DNA from: Lamellibrachia satsuma | Lineage: Eukaryota; Annelida; Polychaeta; Sabellida; Siboglinidae | Assembly (NCBI GenBank): GCA_033239005.1 | Contig: BSQZ01000001.1 | Coordinates: forward strand, 9,947,000-10,010,999 | Direction of reading: 5' to 3' | DNA length: 64,000 nt | The notes under the pieces: generated by a model | Told to the model about the DNA's origin: nothing | The model's database searches: none | What the model saw: only the letters and a program-made list of their open reading frames with translations | Translations under genes and position numbers: made by a program | Shown: one piece after another, positions 27,951-41,000 of the stretch | Layout: the number at the start of each line of letters is the position of its first letter | Position numbering within the stretch: the stretch's first letter is position 1

Positions 27951-28609
27951 ATTTATTTACATTAAAAACGAACAACTTTCTAGACTGGGGACAAGCTATT
28001 ATGGTGGATCATTTATTATTTCAGTTGCGATTTAACGTTTGTTTGCCCATTTTCTAAATTTCCAGTTCGTGATAATATGGAATTCCCCTATATATCTTTA
28101 AATATGCTGGCATAAAATGTGGATGTATTCAATTAATAATGATATGTTATCGACTTGATGCAACCTAAATTTTGGAGAAGTTATTTTCAAATAAATTCGA
28201 TGTCAATACACACAAATTTGTTAACAAACTGGCCCCATAAACAAAGGCTCACTGACAATTCCGGCACATAGCTTGATTACTGTCTATCTCCAAGTTTTGT
28301 AGGACGTGCATGGCTGACCAATAAATAAGCGCACATAAAACTTTGTACTAAAAAGCTATTTCACTAAATAACCTAGAGTCGCCCTGGGTGAAAAATCATT
28401 GCTAGCACCCATCACAACGACGTCCTGTTTGCAAATAGTCTAGATCTCGCCTGGGAAATCCTGAAATCATTGAGAGTTCACCTGCACTCCAGATTTTGGA
28501 TTTATAGGTAGGTAACAACTAGTAACCTATAATAGAACATATTTATGGTATAACCTAGTGCGGGAATGTCACCAGTAGGAGGAAGTAGTGGTGGCAGTCA
28601 CATAAGAAA
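27951..28609. promoter_or_regulatory. Presumed RBBP5 upstream region
   Basis: Upstream of the RBBP5 ATG on the minus strand. I see no TATA box, CpG-rich block or other specific element. The assignment rests only on position. Confidence 0.3.
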
Positions 28610-29075
28610 TTGATAAATAAACGTGGGTTATGCAAGAAACAAGCGAAAACAACCGACAGGGGACTGAAGTGGGAATACTGTGGGGCATGGTTCAGAGTAA
28701 CGAGGGAAGAGCTTTGTGAGATCAGGGAAAAAGAAACCAAGAGTGCAAATGTACTCATCAGAAATCTCGACGAAGTAGACAATGGTGAGGATGGAAAGAC
28801 GATAAATAACTTGTGGAGTATTTGGTGCACATGTTTTGGAACAGAAAGCGTTAACAGTAGTTTCAGTAACTAGAGTTCCGGATATGAAAACGGAGGATAG
28901 GATCATACTGATTGTTGTAACCCTGGAAAACCGTAACATAAAAGTAAAAGTGCTAAGGGTTGCAAATAACCTGATAGGTAAGGATGAATGGAAACATGTG
29001 TTCATAAGTGCTGATGAGACGAAATGAGAGCAAGAGTGAAAGAGTATCAACTTTGAAAGGTCTGTGGTTTCAGTG
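28610..29075 (+). mobile_element. LINE ORF1 remnant (PHD-like finger and RRM-like region)
   Basis: The plus frames give KWEYCGAWFRVTREELCEI (a PHD-like zinc finger piece), VLIRNLDEVDNGEDGKTINN, then after a frameshift VPDMKTEDRIILIVVTLENR and DEWKHVFISADETK. This order is typical of ORF1p of CR1-like LINEs. Stops and frame changes show it is dead. Confidence 0.7.
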
Positions 29076-29719
29076 ATAATAAACATTTTTATTTTGAACA
29101 ATTCGATTGTTCTAATGTTGCAATCAAAATGCTGACTACCATTTTTTATTATATTCCAGGGACAAGCCCCTGAACATTGTTTTCTTCGTTTGTCTTTGAA
29201 CTGCTTTTATTTACCGGCGTCGTTCCTGTTACTGTCAGTTATTCCTGTTACGTTAAAACAATATGATCGAAGTTTTCTCCACCTCTGCCGCGGCTCCGCA
29301 AGGGAATGAGAGAGACAGTTGGGTTTGTTGAAGTCTAGTAGTTATGCTAACGCAAGCCTTTTCCAAAACATATCCCTCAATCATTGGTAAACATTGAACC
29401 CAAAACAACAATTTGGCTGTTCTCTTCACGTGTCTGAGCTGTTTAATTGATAATATTTCCAGTCGTTTTTGATGTTTGCTGGAAATGGACAAATGCGTAG
29501 TCTTTCTGTTGTATAACAGTAAAATTTCGCGATTTCCCACGGAATTCGATATTGCTCACGGGCTTAACACGAATGACACCAAAAGCAAACAAGGCAGTTG
29601 TATGATTAAAATACAGGACGATAGAAAGGGAGGCGAGCACTGCTGGTAGTATTTTCCTGTCATAGACAAATACATACATTATACAAACTTTTTACCTTTA
29701 AAATAATTCTCTAAATATC

Positions 29720-31112
29720 TGGTCAGATTTCCTCATTCCATTTTATACGTTCTACGGAGAATGACCGAAATGCATCTGTTATAAATTCTACAAATTTTAA
29801 ATTTAGGTTGTTAGGATTATTAGATTTAGTTGTCCAATTTTTAAAATTTATGTCAGGGAGGTTGAAATCTCCTACAATTATAATGTGTGAATAATTTAAC
29901 TGTGATGTTGTTTTCATCAAATTTATATAGCATCACTTCTGTAAATACATCCAAATAGAAGTGTTCTTTTATTGGTAAGTTTTAATTCTGCAAATAGACA
30001 TTCCTTGAATGACGTGTTTAGATTAACTTATTCAGCTGGTAAGGAGTTTTCAATATATATTATGATTCCTCTCCCTTCGTGGTTTTCATTATTCTGGGAG
30101 AATATTTTATATCCCTCTAGCGAGAACTGTGTGGTGGTAACTAGATATATTTGGTTTTTAGGTTTTATCTCATTTATCGCTATTATGTTAGGTTTTAAAT
30201 CTCATATTCTCTGTTCAAATTCATTTTGTTTATTCCTAAGCTGGTCAGCATTTGTATAAAACACTTAATACCACTTATTTCTATTTTTCAATTCAGGATA
30301 TGGTTTGTTGTTGGTTGCGTTACCTGTTCGGTGTGCTTGGGTAATTAATGGCTTCTGATCTTTTTTATTTTTCTGTCCCAAGGTGACCCTCTCACCTTGA
30401 ACAGGTAGTTTCCCGTTTTGTCTGCTTCTTCTTGCTTTTGTGCTTCTTCGCAGAGTTTGTTTTATTCTTCTCTCTCCTGTTTGGTTTTGTCGTGATCGAT
30501 CTTCATGTTTTTTAATTTCTGACTTTCTTTGAGGTGGAGGTATTAACCCTGGTCTACCTTTATCATCATTGGATTCTCCTAGTCTTCGGATCTCAGTGAT
30601 ATCTGTGTCTATAAAGTCTTTATTTACCTATGTGCATAGTTCCAGTAATGATTCCCTGTCATGATTGAGTCTGTTGGATTTCAGTTGTGAATTTGATTCA
30701 GGAAGGATAACGATGATGACATTGTTTAGTCTGTTTTTCTCTCTCATTGGTTTCCATCGTTTGATCCTTGACTATCTCCTAACTACTTCATTAATGACTT
30801 TATCTGATTTGTGTTCGATGTTTGCTTCTTTGATCATTTCGCTAACTCTTGTCTCATTAACTTTTGCGCTGATGTCCTCCTCCAACTATCCAATCCAATG
30901 TTCAACCATTTAAGTGAATCCCTCGCATCGTTCTTCACAATTTATTTCGATGTTAAGTTTTTTATCACTTTCGCATCGCATGGTGAGCAGAACCAGTGGA
31001 TGTGTTCTTTCTCGTTCATTATTTTGTATTCTAATTCTGTCATGTTTATATATTTTATACAAAAATGCTTGTCACAGTATTCACTTTGTATGATCGTAGT
31101 ATAAGGGGTTAT
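29720..31112 (-). mobile_element. LINE 5' portion: ORF1 PHD finger and AP endonuclease
   Basis: Reading leftward, the first piece is a PHD-like finger, CDKHFCIKYINMTELEYKIM then EHIHWFCSPCD (about 31070-30960). A broken ORF1 body follows. Next comes endonuclease sequence: FYTNADQLRNKQNEFEQRI, KPNIIAINEIKPKN and GRGIIIYIENSLPAE (about 30260-30030), and IIIVGDFNLPDINFKNW (about 29880-29820). It has multiple stops and no reverse transcriptase part. It is clearly non-functional. Confidence 0.85.
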
Positions 31113-31400
31113 GCCTAGTAGAAGCTAAACTAAAAAAACAGGATTTGTTATCGTCCACGTGCGTTCAACAGCAAACATTGTTTTGGGGGCAAGTTGTTAC
31201 AATTACAACAACGGGCGGCTTGCCCAATGGGTCAGCCAGCGAGTTGTGTGCTGGCAATGACTGAAAACCTATTTAACCACGACGTGTGAACGCTTTGTTT
31301 TACTTGTGAAGCCTAGCGTACTGGTTTATAGCCAGTTGTTAATGCCAGCAGCGTCAAACAACATTAACTAATACCCCAGAAGGGCGGGTTACACATGTAT

Positions 31401-31487
31401 GACATTGTTGGATTCTCGATAAGCCAATGGCTTTCTTGTCCATTTGCCATCTGGGTGTTTTGCCTTGAATGACAATCTTGTTAAATC
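31401..31487 (+). repeat. Dispersed repeat family 1, copy b
   Basis: Contains CATTGTTGGATTCTCGATAA, GCCAATGG, TTGTCCATTTGCCATCTGGG and GCCTTGAATGACAATCTTGT. It matches the reverse complement of 56341-56424 over about 85 bp. Confidence 0.85.
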
Positions 31488-31556
31488 TAGTTAAATCGTT
31501 ATGGCATTTTTTGGTCAATTAATAAATATTGCACGATTCATTAAACTGTGGATGTT

Positions 31557-31660
31557 TGTGCGCGTGTGCGTGAGTGCGTACGTGTGTGTGAGTGCGAACG
31601 TGTGTGTGAGTGCGAACGTGTGCGTGAGTGCGTACGTGTGTGTGAGTGCGAACGTGTCAG
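31557..31660. repeat. GTGTGTGAGTGCGAAC minisatellite
   Basis: Several copies of an 18-bp unit, GTGTGAGTGCGAACGTGT, with GTACGT variants. Confidence 0.9.
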
Positions 31661-31946
31661 TAGCATTCAATCAAGTAGAAGTCGCATTACAGATATATAG
31701 TCATTCATTATTTTATACTCCATTCAATAATTCATATTCCATTCACAATTGTTTGTTATGTAAGAATCCGGGGAATGAGCCCCTTTGGTAACTAAAAATT
31801 AAATATACGAAGCTGTGAACACCTATATACTCTATATAAGATGTATAAGTGTGCATAATCCAATTAATGTAATGACAGTAACATATACGAGTGGCACTTG
31901 CTTTGCGAACCACACGTTCTTTCCTGTAACAACGGGCTCCGTGTGA

Positions 31947-31984
31947 TGTAACAACTTGCCCCGCTTACGGGGCTAGTTGTTACA
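31947..31984. repeat. 17-bp-arm hairpin
   Basis: TGTAACAACTTGCCCCG, loop CTTA, CGGGGCTAGTTGTTACA. The arms pair at 16 of 17 positions. Confidence 0.9.
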
Positions 31985-32159
31985 GTCGACCGCGCCTGGG
32001 AAACTTCACATATCTATCTATGGAATATCAATGGTACGGTACAGTTTATTAACACGAATAATAAACTTAATGTATACTTTGACAAAAATAATTTAACATA
32101 CTTTTCACACAAAAAGTGATTTTAACTGAGATTTGTAACAACTAGCCCCGGTCTCCCCT

Positions 32160-33480
32160 ACACATAGTTGATATAGTATGATTTTGAAATATATTTACTG
32201 TGTGGCTCTACGAACCATTCTGCTCGGATCCTACGCACGATTAGACGTTTCATATAGATTTTTGATTAATTTATCGGGAATATATTAGTTATAACTGGTC
32301 ATTAATATTAGTTTTCTTGCAATTTGCTTTCATCCGTGTGGAATTATTCTAAGGTGTTTTAGAACACATATACGTTAGCGGTTACAGATGAAACGGCATG
32401 ATTGGGTAAAGAACTCTAACAGAAACATGCCACAGCGGGTGGTCCTGAGCGAAGGCACACCAGACTCATAATTTTATATTCATCACTGTCTGTAGATACC
32501 TACTCTCACGTGGAAGTACGGAATGCTTCTGACAATAAGAAGTTCCAGGGCGACCATGACAGCATCACCAGATATGTTCTTATGAAAATATTAGCAAGAG
32601 TAGCTCTTCGGACGTGTCTTAAACTGATGCTCCGTCTGTTATTCACTGCTATTTGACAAGCACGAGGGGGCGTATCCCATACAATATAAAACAATGCAAT
32701 GTAAAAACAAATCATGTTTAAAATGCACAAAACCGTAAGGAATGTTTCCAATGCACGTGTGACGTAAGCAAATTATACAAACAGCATGTTGGCTCCAGTC
32801 GTCTATAGTTCTTTATTGTGGTTTTATTTTATAAACCTAAAAACTTGCAACACGCAAAGGTTAACAGAGTGTGTCAGTAATACAGTATCACTCAACAGTA
32901 CAAACATGGAAACAAAATGGTCTGAAGACACGCTCCATATCATGCACAATGTAATGTAAAGTATTTTAAGAAATATATAATGGTTACACAATATACGCCA
33001 TGAATATAATTGTATATAATTTAACAAACACATACACATTTATATATAATTGACTAACATCTCATGAATGGTATTTTGAAATCGCAGTTTCAGAACAAGG
33101 ATTAATTATACTTATATTTGTTCTACCATTACTGGTGATTATATGCGTTATTTATTTAGCTATTTAGCTGTTACACATTTGTGAAAACGATTTAGTGTAG
33201 TTCGCAGTCAACGCAACATTTAAAACGAACAAAATGTTTTATTGATGCTTTGGCGCATGTCATTAAACACTGAAATCCATCAAGTTTTCCAAGACAATAT
33301 TTATACTACTAATAGTTCGCGAACTACCAACTAATCTTGATTTCCCAAACCCCGCCAGGAGGCGCCATCATCCGTCACCGTATCTTTGGTTTGTTAAAAT
33401 TCTCTCCACGTTCTTCGTCCACATTGACGGACAAACTAAACCCGGTGGTAGAAACACACGACAACCCGTCCAAGCACTCA
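32160..33480. other. Intergenic, no gene seen
   Basis: AT-rich sequence without a convincing coding frame, RNA gene or recognised repeat. Confidence 0.4.
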
Positions 33481-33489
33481 CTAGCGCCT

Positions 33490-33635
33490 TACTAGTTTGG
33501 GGAGGAGTAAGGGTTGGGGGGGGGTGGATGGGAGTCAGGGATGTAGAGATGGATGGAGGGTGGTAGGAATGGAGGGAGGGGTGGCGGGTTACTGAGGAGG
33601 GTGGAAGTGATGAATGGAGGGAGGGAGGGAACCGC
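33490..33635. repeat. G-rich GGAGGGATGG-type region
   Basis: Irregular tandem GGATGG/GGAGGG words on the plus strand, with many G3 runs. It is a possible G-quadruplex-forming tract. Confidence 0.7.
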
Positions 33636-33663
33636 AGATGTCACTTAATCACAGATGTCATTA

Positions 33664-33842
33664 AATGCAGAATACGCCGGTGGTTTGGGCGCGTTTGTCG
33701 TATTCCGAGAGATTGTGAGCCGAGTCTTCTTACAAGAGTTCAAGGGACATCGGCCGAGAAGCCACTGAAATGATGGAATGACCAGATCAGAACTGATATA
33801 CTGGACTTTCATTGTCGATCACAGAGCGGTACGCGATAAACA
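33664..33842 (+). mobile_element. LINE C-terminal fragment (RTE/CFDP2-like tail)
   Basis: The plus frame CRIRRWFGRVCRIPRDCEPS, then LLTRVQGTSAEKPLK and NDQIRTDILDFHCRS, resembles the RLRWFGHVxRMP...RPxKRWxDQI tail of LINE reverse transcriptase polyproteins. One stop is visible. No other part of the element is nearby. Confidence 0.65.
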
Positions 33843-34559
33843 GAACAGTGGAACTGCAAGGGTCAACACAGATGTACCGGGGTGGAGGCGCAAACCTGAC
33901 ACGTTACGTAGCGCCGTGACTGCGTCCATACAACTAACGTAGTCCAGACCATCGATGATTATAATCTCCGCCGTCAGAGGGGAGCGCGACCATCTGGTGT
34001 GTGTATACACGCGATAACGTCGTCTCATCGTGTCAGTTACATGAAACCGACGTATCGAGTATCGCGCGGGGTTGAGGTAACACGTTGTAACTGTAAACAC
34101 GGCCAATCCTTAATCGCCCCAGCCAAGGGGTGTGATGGCAACAGTGTTATACAATCAGACTGCTATATTAGTCCACATAGAGGGCTACGCGGGATTAGAA
34201 GATAGCAGGGTACTTCAACTGAGTACATATTTATGAAGTTCATTATACCCTTGTTAAAATATAAACAATATGCGATCCATATATCACCCTTTTCTTTCGC
34301 TTTGTCAACATCAACAGTTTATCGTGTCTGTTGTTTTTCGTATTTAATGTCATTGTTTTCGGTTAAAGCCAACCTTTCTGCGGACTACGATCGCTGCAAT
34401 ATTCTCTCACTGGCATTGACATAATACCGACAATAATTAGAATCAATATTATGTGCATGTTGGACAACAAATGAAACAGACACGCAGTATGATTTGTAAT
34501 TTCAAAGAAAGTTATCGTCACAAAGGTGAACCAAAATAGGCTATAAACAACATATATTA

Positions 34560-34699
34560 CACGTACGCTCGCACGTACGCTCGCACGCACGTACGCTCAC
34601 ACACACCCACACGCATGTAACCACGTAGTTGGACATTCCATTTCTGGACGCACACATGAATGTATGCACGTGAAAGCATGCAGGTATGTGTGCATGGGG

Positions 34700-34745
<46 letters not shown>
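34560..34745. repeat. Compound ACGC/TGCG microsatellite
   Basis: CGTACGCTCGCACGCACGTA words, a spacer, then a pure (TGCG)n run at about 34698-34743. Confidence 0.9.
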
Positions 34746-35089
34746 ATACAAGGTATGAGTACAATACTTCTAAAAGTAGGCAAATGCTTGCAATACTTGT
34801 TAAAGTACAATATTTAATAATAACCTATAAACAATAGTAATAAAACAGTGTGTTAGAAAAAATAGTGTTTATTTTATATTCAACACATGAGTTTTCGTCA
34901 ACTAAACTAGGCCTACTGTGTTTCGCCGACATGCAAGAGTTACAGTGTGATTATGTATTGAAAGTATCAGATATGTGAAATATTGTGTTAATTAACGACA
35001 TATGTTTTGTGCATTGGTGATTTGCTGAACACACTTTTGTCAAATTTAACCGAAACTTTTTTCTTTTGCTAAGTATATCAAAGGTCGAT

Positions 35090-35200
35090 AATAATGATGA
35101 TGATGATAATGATGATGATGATGATAATATATGATACGAATAATAATAATAGTAATAAAAATATAAAATAATAATTATCATTATTATTATTATTGTCATT
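35090..35200. repeat. GAT/AAT trinucleotide microsatellites
   Basis: (GAT)n followed by (AAT)n and (ATT)n. Confidence 0.9.
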
Positions 35201-36539
35201 ATTATTAAATTTGTTATGCGTTTTTAGTCAGTCGCAACGATACTAAGAATTTGAAGTTAAACTCATTATATGATTGAATTACAACTGAAGTGATCCCTGG
35301 GAAACCCCGCGAGACTTATAAGGAGACCGCATCTGGCATTGATCAAAACAATTTCACGCGACATTTTGTCGTTATAGCAACAATTCGCATACCCCCTCAC
35401 ACCACCCGGGAAAATGTAGCTACCATTTTGTACAATGATAAGAGGATAAGTAAAGTAATTAAGTAAGACATGAATAATTAAAATGGCAACAACACGCCAA
35501 GTAGCTTCAGGTGGTACGAGACCGATTATTTTAATAACAAACGTGGAACAGTAAACAACGTCCGAAAAACATTCATAGTTGGGTGTTGCAATATGGCGGC
35601 ATTTTATCAAACATAATAGAACGTATTTCCGAAGTTGGAATAGGGTTCCTTGAGATGTTTCCTCTGTTTTCAACATGATGGACTTCCACGAACAGTTGAA
35701 GACATTACAACATTTCTGGCATTTTATTACACACATGGTGCGGGTGTTCTGCCCATATAAGGCTTGACGACGCATACGAAGGAACTTAGTTGTTAGTAAT
35801 GTAGCTTGCGGCAAATCAACAACGAGGTAGAACCAAGAATTTCGCACCCTCAAAGTCTTGGAAAATATGAAAATGTAGACCCTGAATGGTGTCTTATGGT
35901 GAATTTCTGGAAGATCAGAGCACAGAAAGGAAACACCAAGACACCAAAGAAAACGCACAAACCGCAGGTGGAATACCAATGATACCAGGGTGTGGCTCAA
36001 CCCGTAGAGGGGTTGCATAATACAAAAACGGCTTCCCACGGATGTGACAATTCACCCCAGGGTTCGGTCTCACGGCAGATGCGGAGATACCCGCAACCTG
36101 TTTCCGTTGCAGCAGTCACTAATTACGGAGAAGTGGCAATTAGTAAGAGACGCCAGACCGTTCATCCTGTCCTCAGTCTGGTTTCTACCCCATATCGGAT
36201 TTCGCCAGATGCCCCGAACCGTGCACCGTTTGACCCTAAGCAATAACCCGGGTGCGCAGTGTTGGAAGTGGGGAGGACGTTGAGCCGTGTGCTTCTGCCG
36301 ATTTCGGCTTGTTGAGCTCCCTCATTAACAACAGTGTTCTCCAGCCGGAACAGTACAGTAAAGCACTACTTTTGAGAAGTATAAACCTGAAGACTTGAAG
36401 GTCCCATAAATACCTACAGGAATTCTTCCTTCTTCCCCCGGGTGTTCCCGTTCTCATCGCATGCCAGCATCGTCTTCTTGCGTGCTCATCGATAGATACC
36501 GGTACATACTTAAGATAGCGAAATAGACATGCATTTAAA

Positions 36540-36808
<269 letters not shown>

Positions 36809-36829
36809 AAATAGACAGACTGACATCTA

Positions 36830-37979
36830 CACGGGGATATGAACAACTATCCTACGTCGGAATAAATGTGTCATGTCCGGACTACAGCGAGAGTAAAGTC
36901 CGCATACACACACCGACGTTTAGTCGAATACAGTTTGTCTGTCGATCGTCGGCCGACCAATTTTTCAGATGCCAGATGTCCACAAAAATGTTGCCAATGT
37001 TGGTGGATAACTTACACATAACAACTACATTGAATTGCCAACTGAAAAAGTAGTCGCCGACACGTTGGCAACTGAAGAATCGGTATGTCTATGGCGGGCT
37101 TCACAACTGTGAAGATGGCAAGATAAGAAATCCTAACTGTGACGATTGAAGATTGGCTAGTTACTTGCCTTCCAACAAAGGCACTGAAGTAGAATTACTT
37201 AGTATCCTCTTCGTTTCCAGATGTGGTACGTAAAGTAGAATAAGGTAAATCAAACCTGTTCCGTCACACACTAGAACTGGAGCATTCAAATACATGTTGT
37301 ACTATAACTACAAAGGATCTTGCGAGTATGCCAATGCTTCAGTTGCATATGTGGACTAAACAGGTTGAAATGTCTTTTTTGACAAGTTTGGCCGCGCGAT
37401 TTAAGCAGCAGTAGTAATTTCTGCCATCAGTATGATGACTTCGATCATCTAAAAATACTCGAAAATACTCTAGCCACATTTATATGTGGCTAACGTAGAG
37501 TTATGAGCTCAAATGGAAGAAGAAGAAGAAGTTATTAAGCTATTTTATTAATATTCTAAATTTTATTGGTGTGTAAAACAAAGTTTAATCACCACCTTTG
37601 TGGATAAAATTTATCTTCCTTGTGACTGGTTCCAATCTATGGATAGTTAGGCAAAAACACCGGTGGCCGAAATGACCAAGGTGGAGACCAGCCCGACTAG
37701 GCGACCGGAAAGACTATGCCCTCGCCATGTCTGCGCCTGGCGGAGAGTACGGGAACCCGTCAGCGGTTGAGCTCATATCGTGACAAATCAGTCGTTGCGC
37801 TGTGGTGTACTGCTAGTCCGCTGTCGATCACTGCCAGTGTTACAGGGTAGCTTCAGTGCAGTAGTCAGAGACCACTGCCGCTGGAACTACTTACTGCGAA
37901 GACGCCATTAGAAGACAGCAAGCCATACTCCTTGCATTGTCTTTAATATCGGTTGAACTGTCTCACATATGTTTTTGCC
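36830..37979. other. Upstream region of the fibrillin-like gene
   Basis: Between the microsatellite and the signal-peptide ATG. It would include the promoter and 5' UTR, but I could not locate a TATA box or a transcription start by eye. Confidence 0.35.
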
Positions 37980-38074
37980 ATGACGTTCCTTGTGATATTA
38001 TACAGCGCGGTGTTCTGCGCTCTGTTGAAACATGGAAACGTTTATGCAAGGATTATTGGCAGTCGCCTCATAAG
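37980..38074 (+). CDS. Exon 1: signal peptide
   Basis: MTFLVILYSAVFCALLKHGN is a short hydrophobic leader, probably cleaved near the NVYA segment. The ATG at 37980 is the first usable start, since the ATG 12 bases upstream runs into a stop overlapping it. The donor ATAAG|GTGAGT is near-consensus and leaves phase 2 for exon 2. Confidence 0.8.
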
Positions 38075-41000
38075 GTGAGTGAAAGGAAACGGAAGCTGGT
38101 TTCCTGAAGGTCTTAATATATTCTTACAATCCGCATAAAGTCACCCTTAGTAATCTCCAAAAATACCATAACCCTTTCAGCGTTCGTGCCGTCGCGCCGA
38201 TAGTAACAGTTTAACTATTATTTTCAATGATCATGTAAAGATAGCATTCAGCGGCTCCACATAAAGATTATGTCAAATATAGCAGCACCATGTTTTGATT
38301 TTAATATGAAACATCTAAATATTAAAATTATGAAGTTCTTCCGTCTAGACAAGGTGTCTTGTAAGAAAGGGCGACGTTTTCGTAACTTTAAATTCCAATT
38401 CTATTGACGGAGCGTCACTTAATCTACGCCGTCACGATGTTGCCGATGGGGGATTGTCTGTCAACACGTTTACTATTTAAACAAATCTTGCCGAAAAGAA
38501 ACTACGACGCCGCGCTGTGCGATCTTCCGAGTGTCTACGGGCGCGCTCTCCATCTGCCACTCGGCATTTGTCAGATTATAGCTGATCTGGAGCCGATAAC
38601 GTGTGATACACGGGTGGCTATGTTCACACTTCAGCGGCTGTGTTTCATGGCACTAGACTCCGCTTCACACCCGCCCGCTGTGCGTAATGGAAAGAGCGAA
38701 AAAGCATCGTTTCCCAGAATTAGCACATGTTAAATGTTGTTTATGAGCGGTGCCAAAAAACTGCACGGGTAAACCCGCTGGCACATACCACGCTTCGTGT
38801 GTAGCATCGTATAAGTTAGTCTTTGTGGGGTTTAAGGGTCAGCCTCAGGACATATCTTCGGAAGCAGCAAGCGGAGATAACTGACTAGTGACGGACCATA
38901 TGGTTGGAAAAGCGGTCCCTTACGGCAAACGTCTCTTGAGTGCAGGAACTTCATACTGGCTGGTTATCCGAAAGCAGCCGGACACTCAAGAACATTAAGA
39001 AAGGGGCAATAATTCGAAGGTTGTCCGTGTTAACCTGGTGGAAATATAAACGTTTTCTCTCTCACGGTAAAGCAACATGACTAGGATGTGTGATGACGTG
39101 AATTGTCTTACCATAGTCGATTTACTTTCATACGCGCTTCTTTGGCTTTTGTATTCAATAATGAGTAGACACGTAACTCGTAAGTAAACATATCAACTGT
39201 TTGAATGTAGACACTTGTTTCAAAGCATTCGTGTTTACGCTAAGGGTACACATTTTCACTCATTATATTGAAGACACAATGATATGCGCTACCCAAAACA
39301 TGTTATGAATGCATTTAAACTTTACCCAACAGTAAGTAACAACTCAATAAAACCTTCATAATAATTATCGATGTTTCTAAAAATGGAACACTTCTATAGC
39401 GTCCCCAGCATTGAACACAACGACGCTGTTATGACAACATTGTTGGGACGACGTTCGCCTTTGTGCCACGGCCCAGTGTTGACGTGACCGGCGCCGTTGT
39501 TCTGTCTGTCGTGTTTACGTGAACCTGGCGATTACACGTTCCAGAAACAAACATGGTCTTGTTTCTGGCGGCCGTAGTCGCCATCGGGTGGACTTTATGC
39601 TCGCTCTAGCCACGCCGATCGATCGTCACCGGCACGTGAACGAAGACCTCAAACTACGCATTGTGTTTCAAACAGAAGAGTTGTCTTAGCATGAACCAAA
39701 GCTATTCTGTGCATTCTGCGTTGCTAGTGTTCGCATTAAAGCACCGGCATGTCTAAGATTCTTTATTTAAATTATTCAACAGAGGTCTTTATTTCAAACT
39801 CTCCCAAATGACGATTACCATAAAATGTTCAATACGTATAGTGATATAATCACAGATCAAACATATTTAATAATATATGATGGCCATTATATATGTTCGT
39901 GTGTGGTGAACAAACTATTGTAGTGTTTCATGTAAGTCCATGAACACAAACCAAGCGCAAACAATTACAAACAAGCAGGCTTCTCGTAGTAAGGCTATCC
40001 ACCAGCCCGATAACTGTACGACAGTGTTTGTTATCTGTCGAGAAATGTCCAAATCTGGGTGGCCGCAACGCCAGCGGTAAAGTACATTGAACTGCCCAGC
40101 TGTGGATTTAACAAGATTTAACCAAATTGCCATCCAAATACATAAAAAATTCTATCATCCTTAAGTGAGAAAAAATACTTCTATCAATATTTTCGTATCC
40201 AATTAATATCTTCAAAACTTTTATCTACTTTTAATATTCTTGTCTCTAGCGTTGTTAAACCACATTCCAGTGTATTTCATAACTAAGGTCTCTCTGTTCA
40301 GGAATCAGTTTAGTTGGTCTACTTTGTATTCTTTCTATTGTTTTCTGCCATTCTTGTGATATGGCCCCCAACCGTGTATACAGTATTCTAATTTAGGCCT
40401 TACCATTGCTTACTACAGCTGTATAATTAGCTTTGTTTCTTTATAATGTTAAATAAGAAAGTAGAAAACCCAAGATAAATAGTTATTACGCCTTGCCTTT
40501 CCTTGCATTGGTTTTATTGCTGACATTTGTAGAAAAGCCTCCATCACAGCGATACGTTGTGGCAAGTGGGACGAGGGCTTTGATGGTTCTTTCCGAGATA
40601 ATTATATATTCACCATTAGCTTTTCGCCAAAAGTGGCTCACTACAAGAGCCCATAAAGGCCAAATCACCCCATAGGGGTAATTACCCTTTTTTTCTTTAA
40701 CTGGTCCTTGGTTTTCTTTCACATCCGTCTTAATCTTGTCCTTGTTTTAACGACGACCCCGCTGCTTTCAGAGATCCCAACATGTGTCACCCCGGCAAGC
40801 CGTACCCTTGCTGCGAGGGTTGGACGCGCCATATCCAGGGCGGACCATGCAACAAACGTACGTGTGTCGACGTAATAGGCTACACTATTATATGCAATTG
40901 TTACACCAAATAAGCATTTTCATTGCAATATATTCGTACTGAATGGTTTTAGACGCTGCATATATGCGAAGTAGCCTAACATAGCAATTTGAAGTAAATG

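Larger units (their letters stand above)
31185..32158. mobile_element. Candidate TIR element with GGGGC(A/T)AGTTGTTACA ends
   Basis: GGGGGCAAGTTGTTACA at about 31185-31201 faces TGTAACAACTAGCCCCGG at 32134-32151. A third, palindromic copy lies at 31947-31984. The arrangement looks like a non-autonomous DNA transposon. Target-site duplication was not recognised, and no transposase is present. Confidence 0.45.

Noticed and set aside
35266..36039. 257 aa minus-strand ORF
   Set aside because: No recognisable domain, irregular hydrophobic/Cys composition, no splice or poly(A) context; most likely a chance open frame.
38404..38733. 109 aa plus-strand ORF in intron 1 of the fibrillin-like gene
   Set aside because: Somewhat GC-rich, but its borders do not fit the exon phases and no domain is visible.
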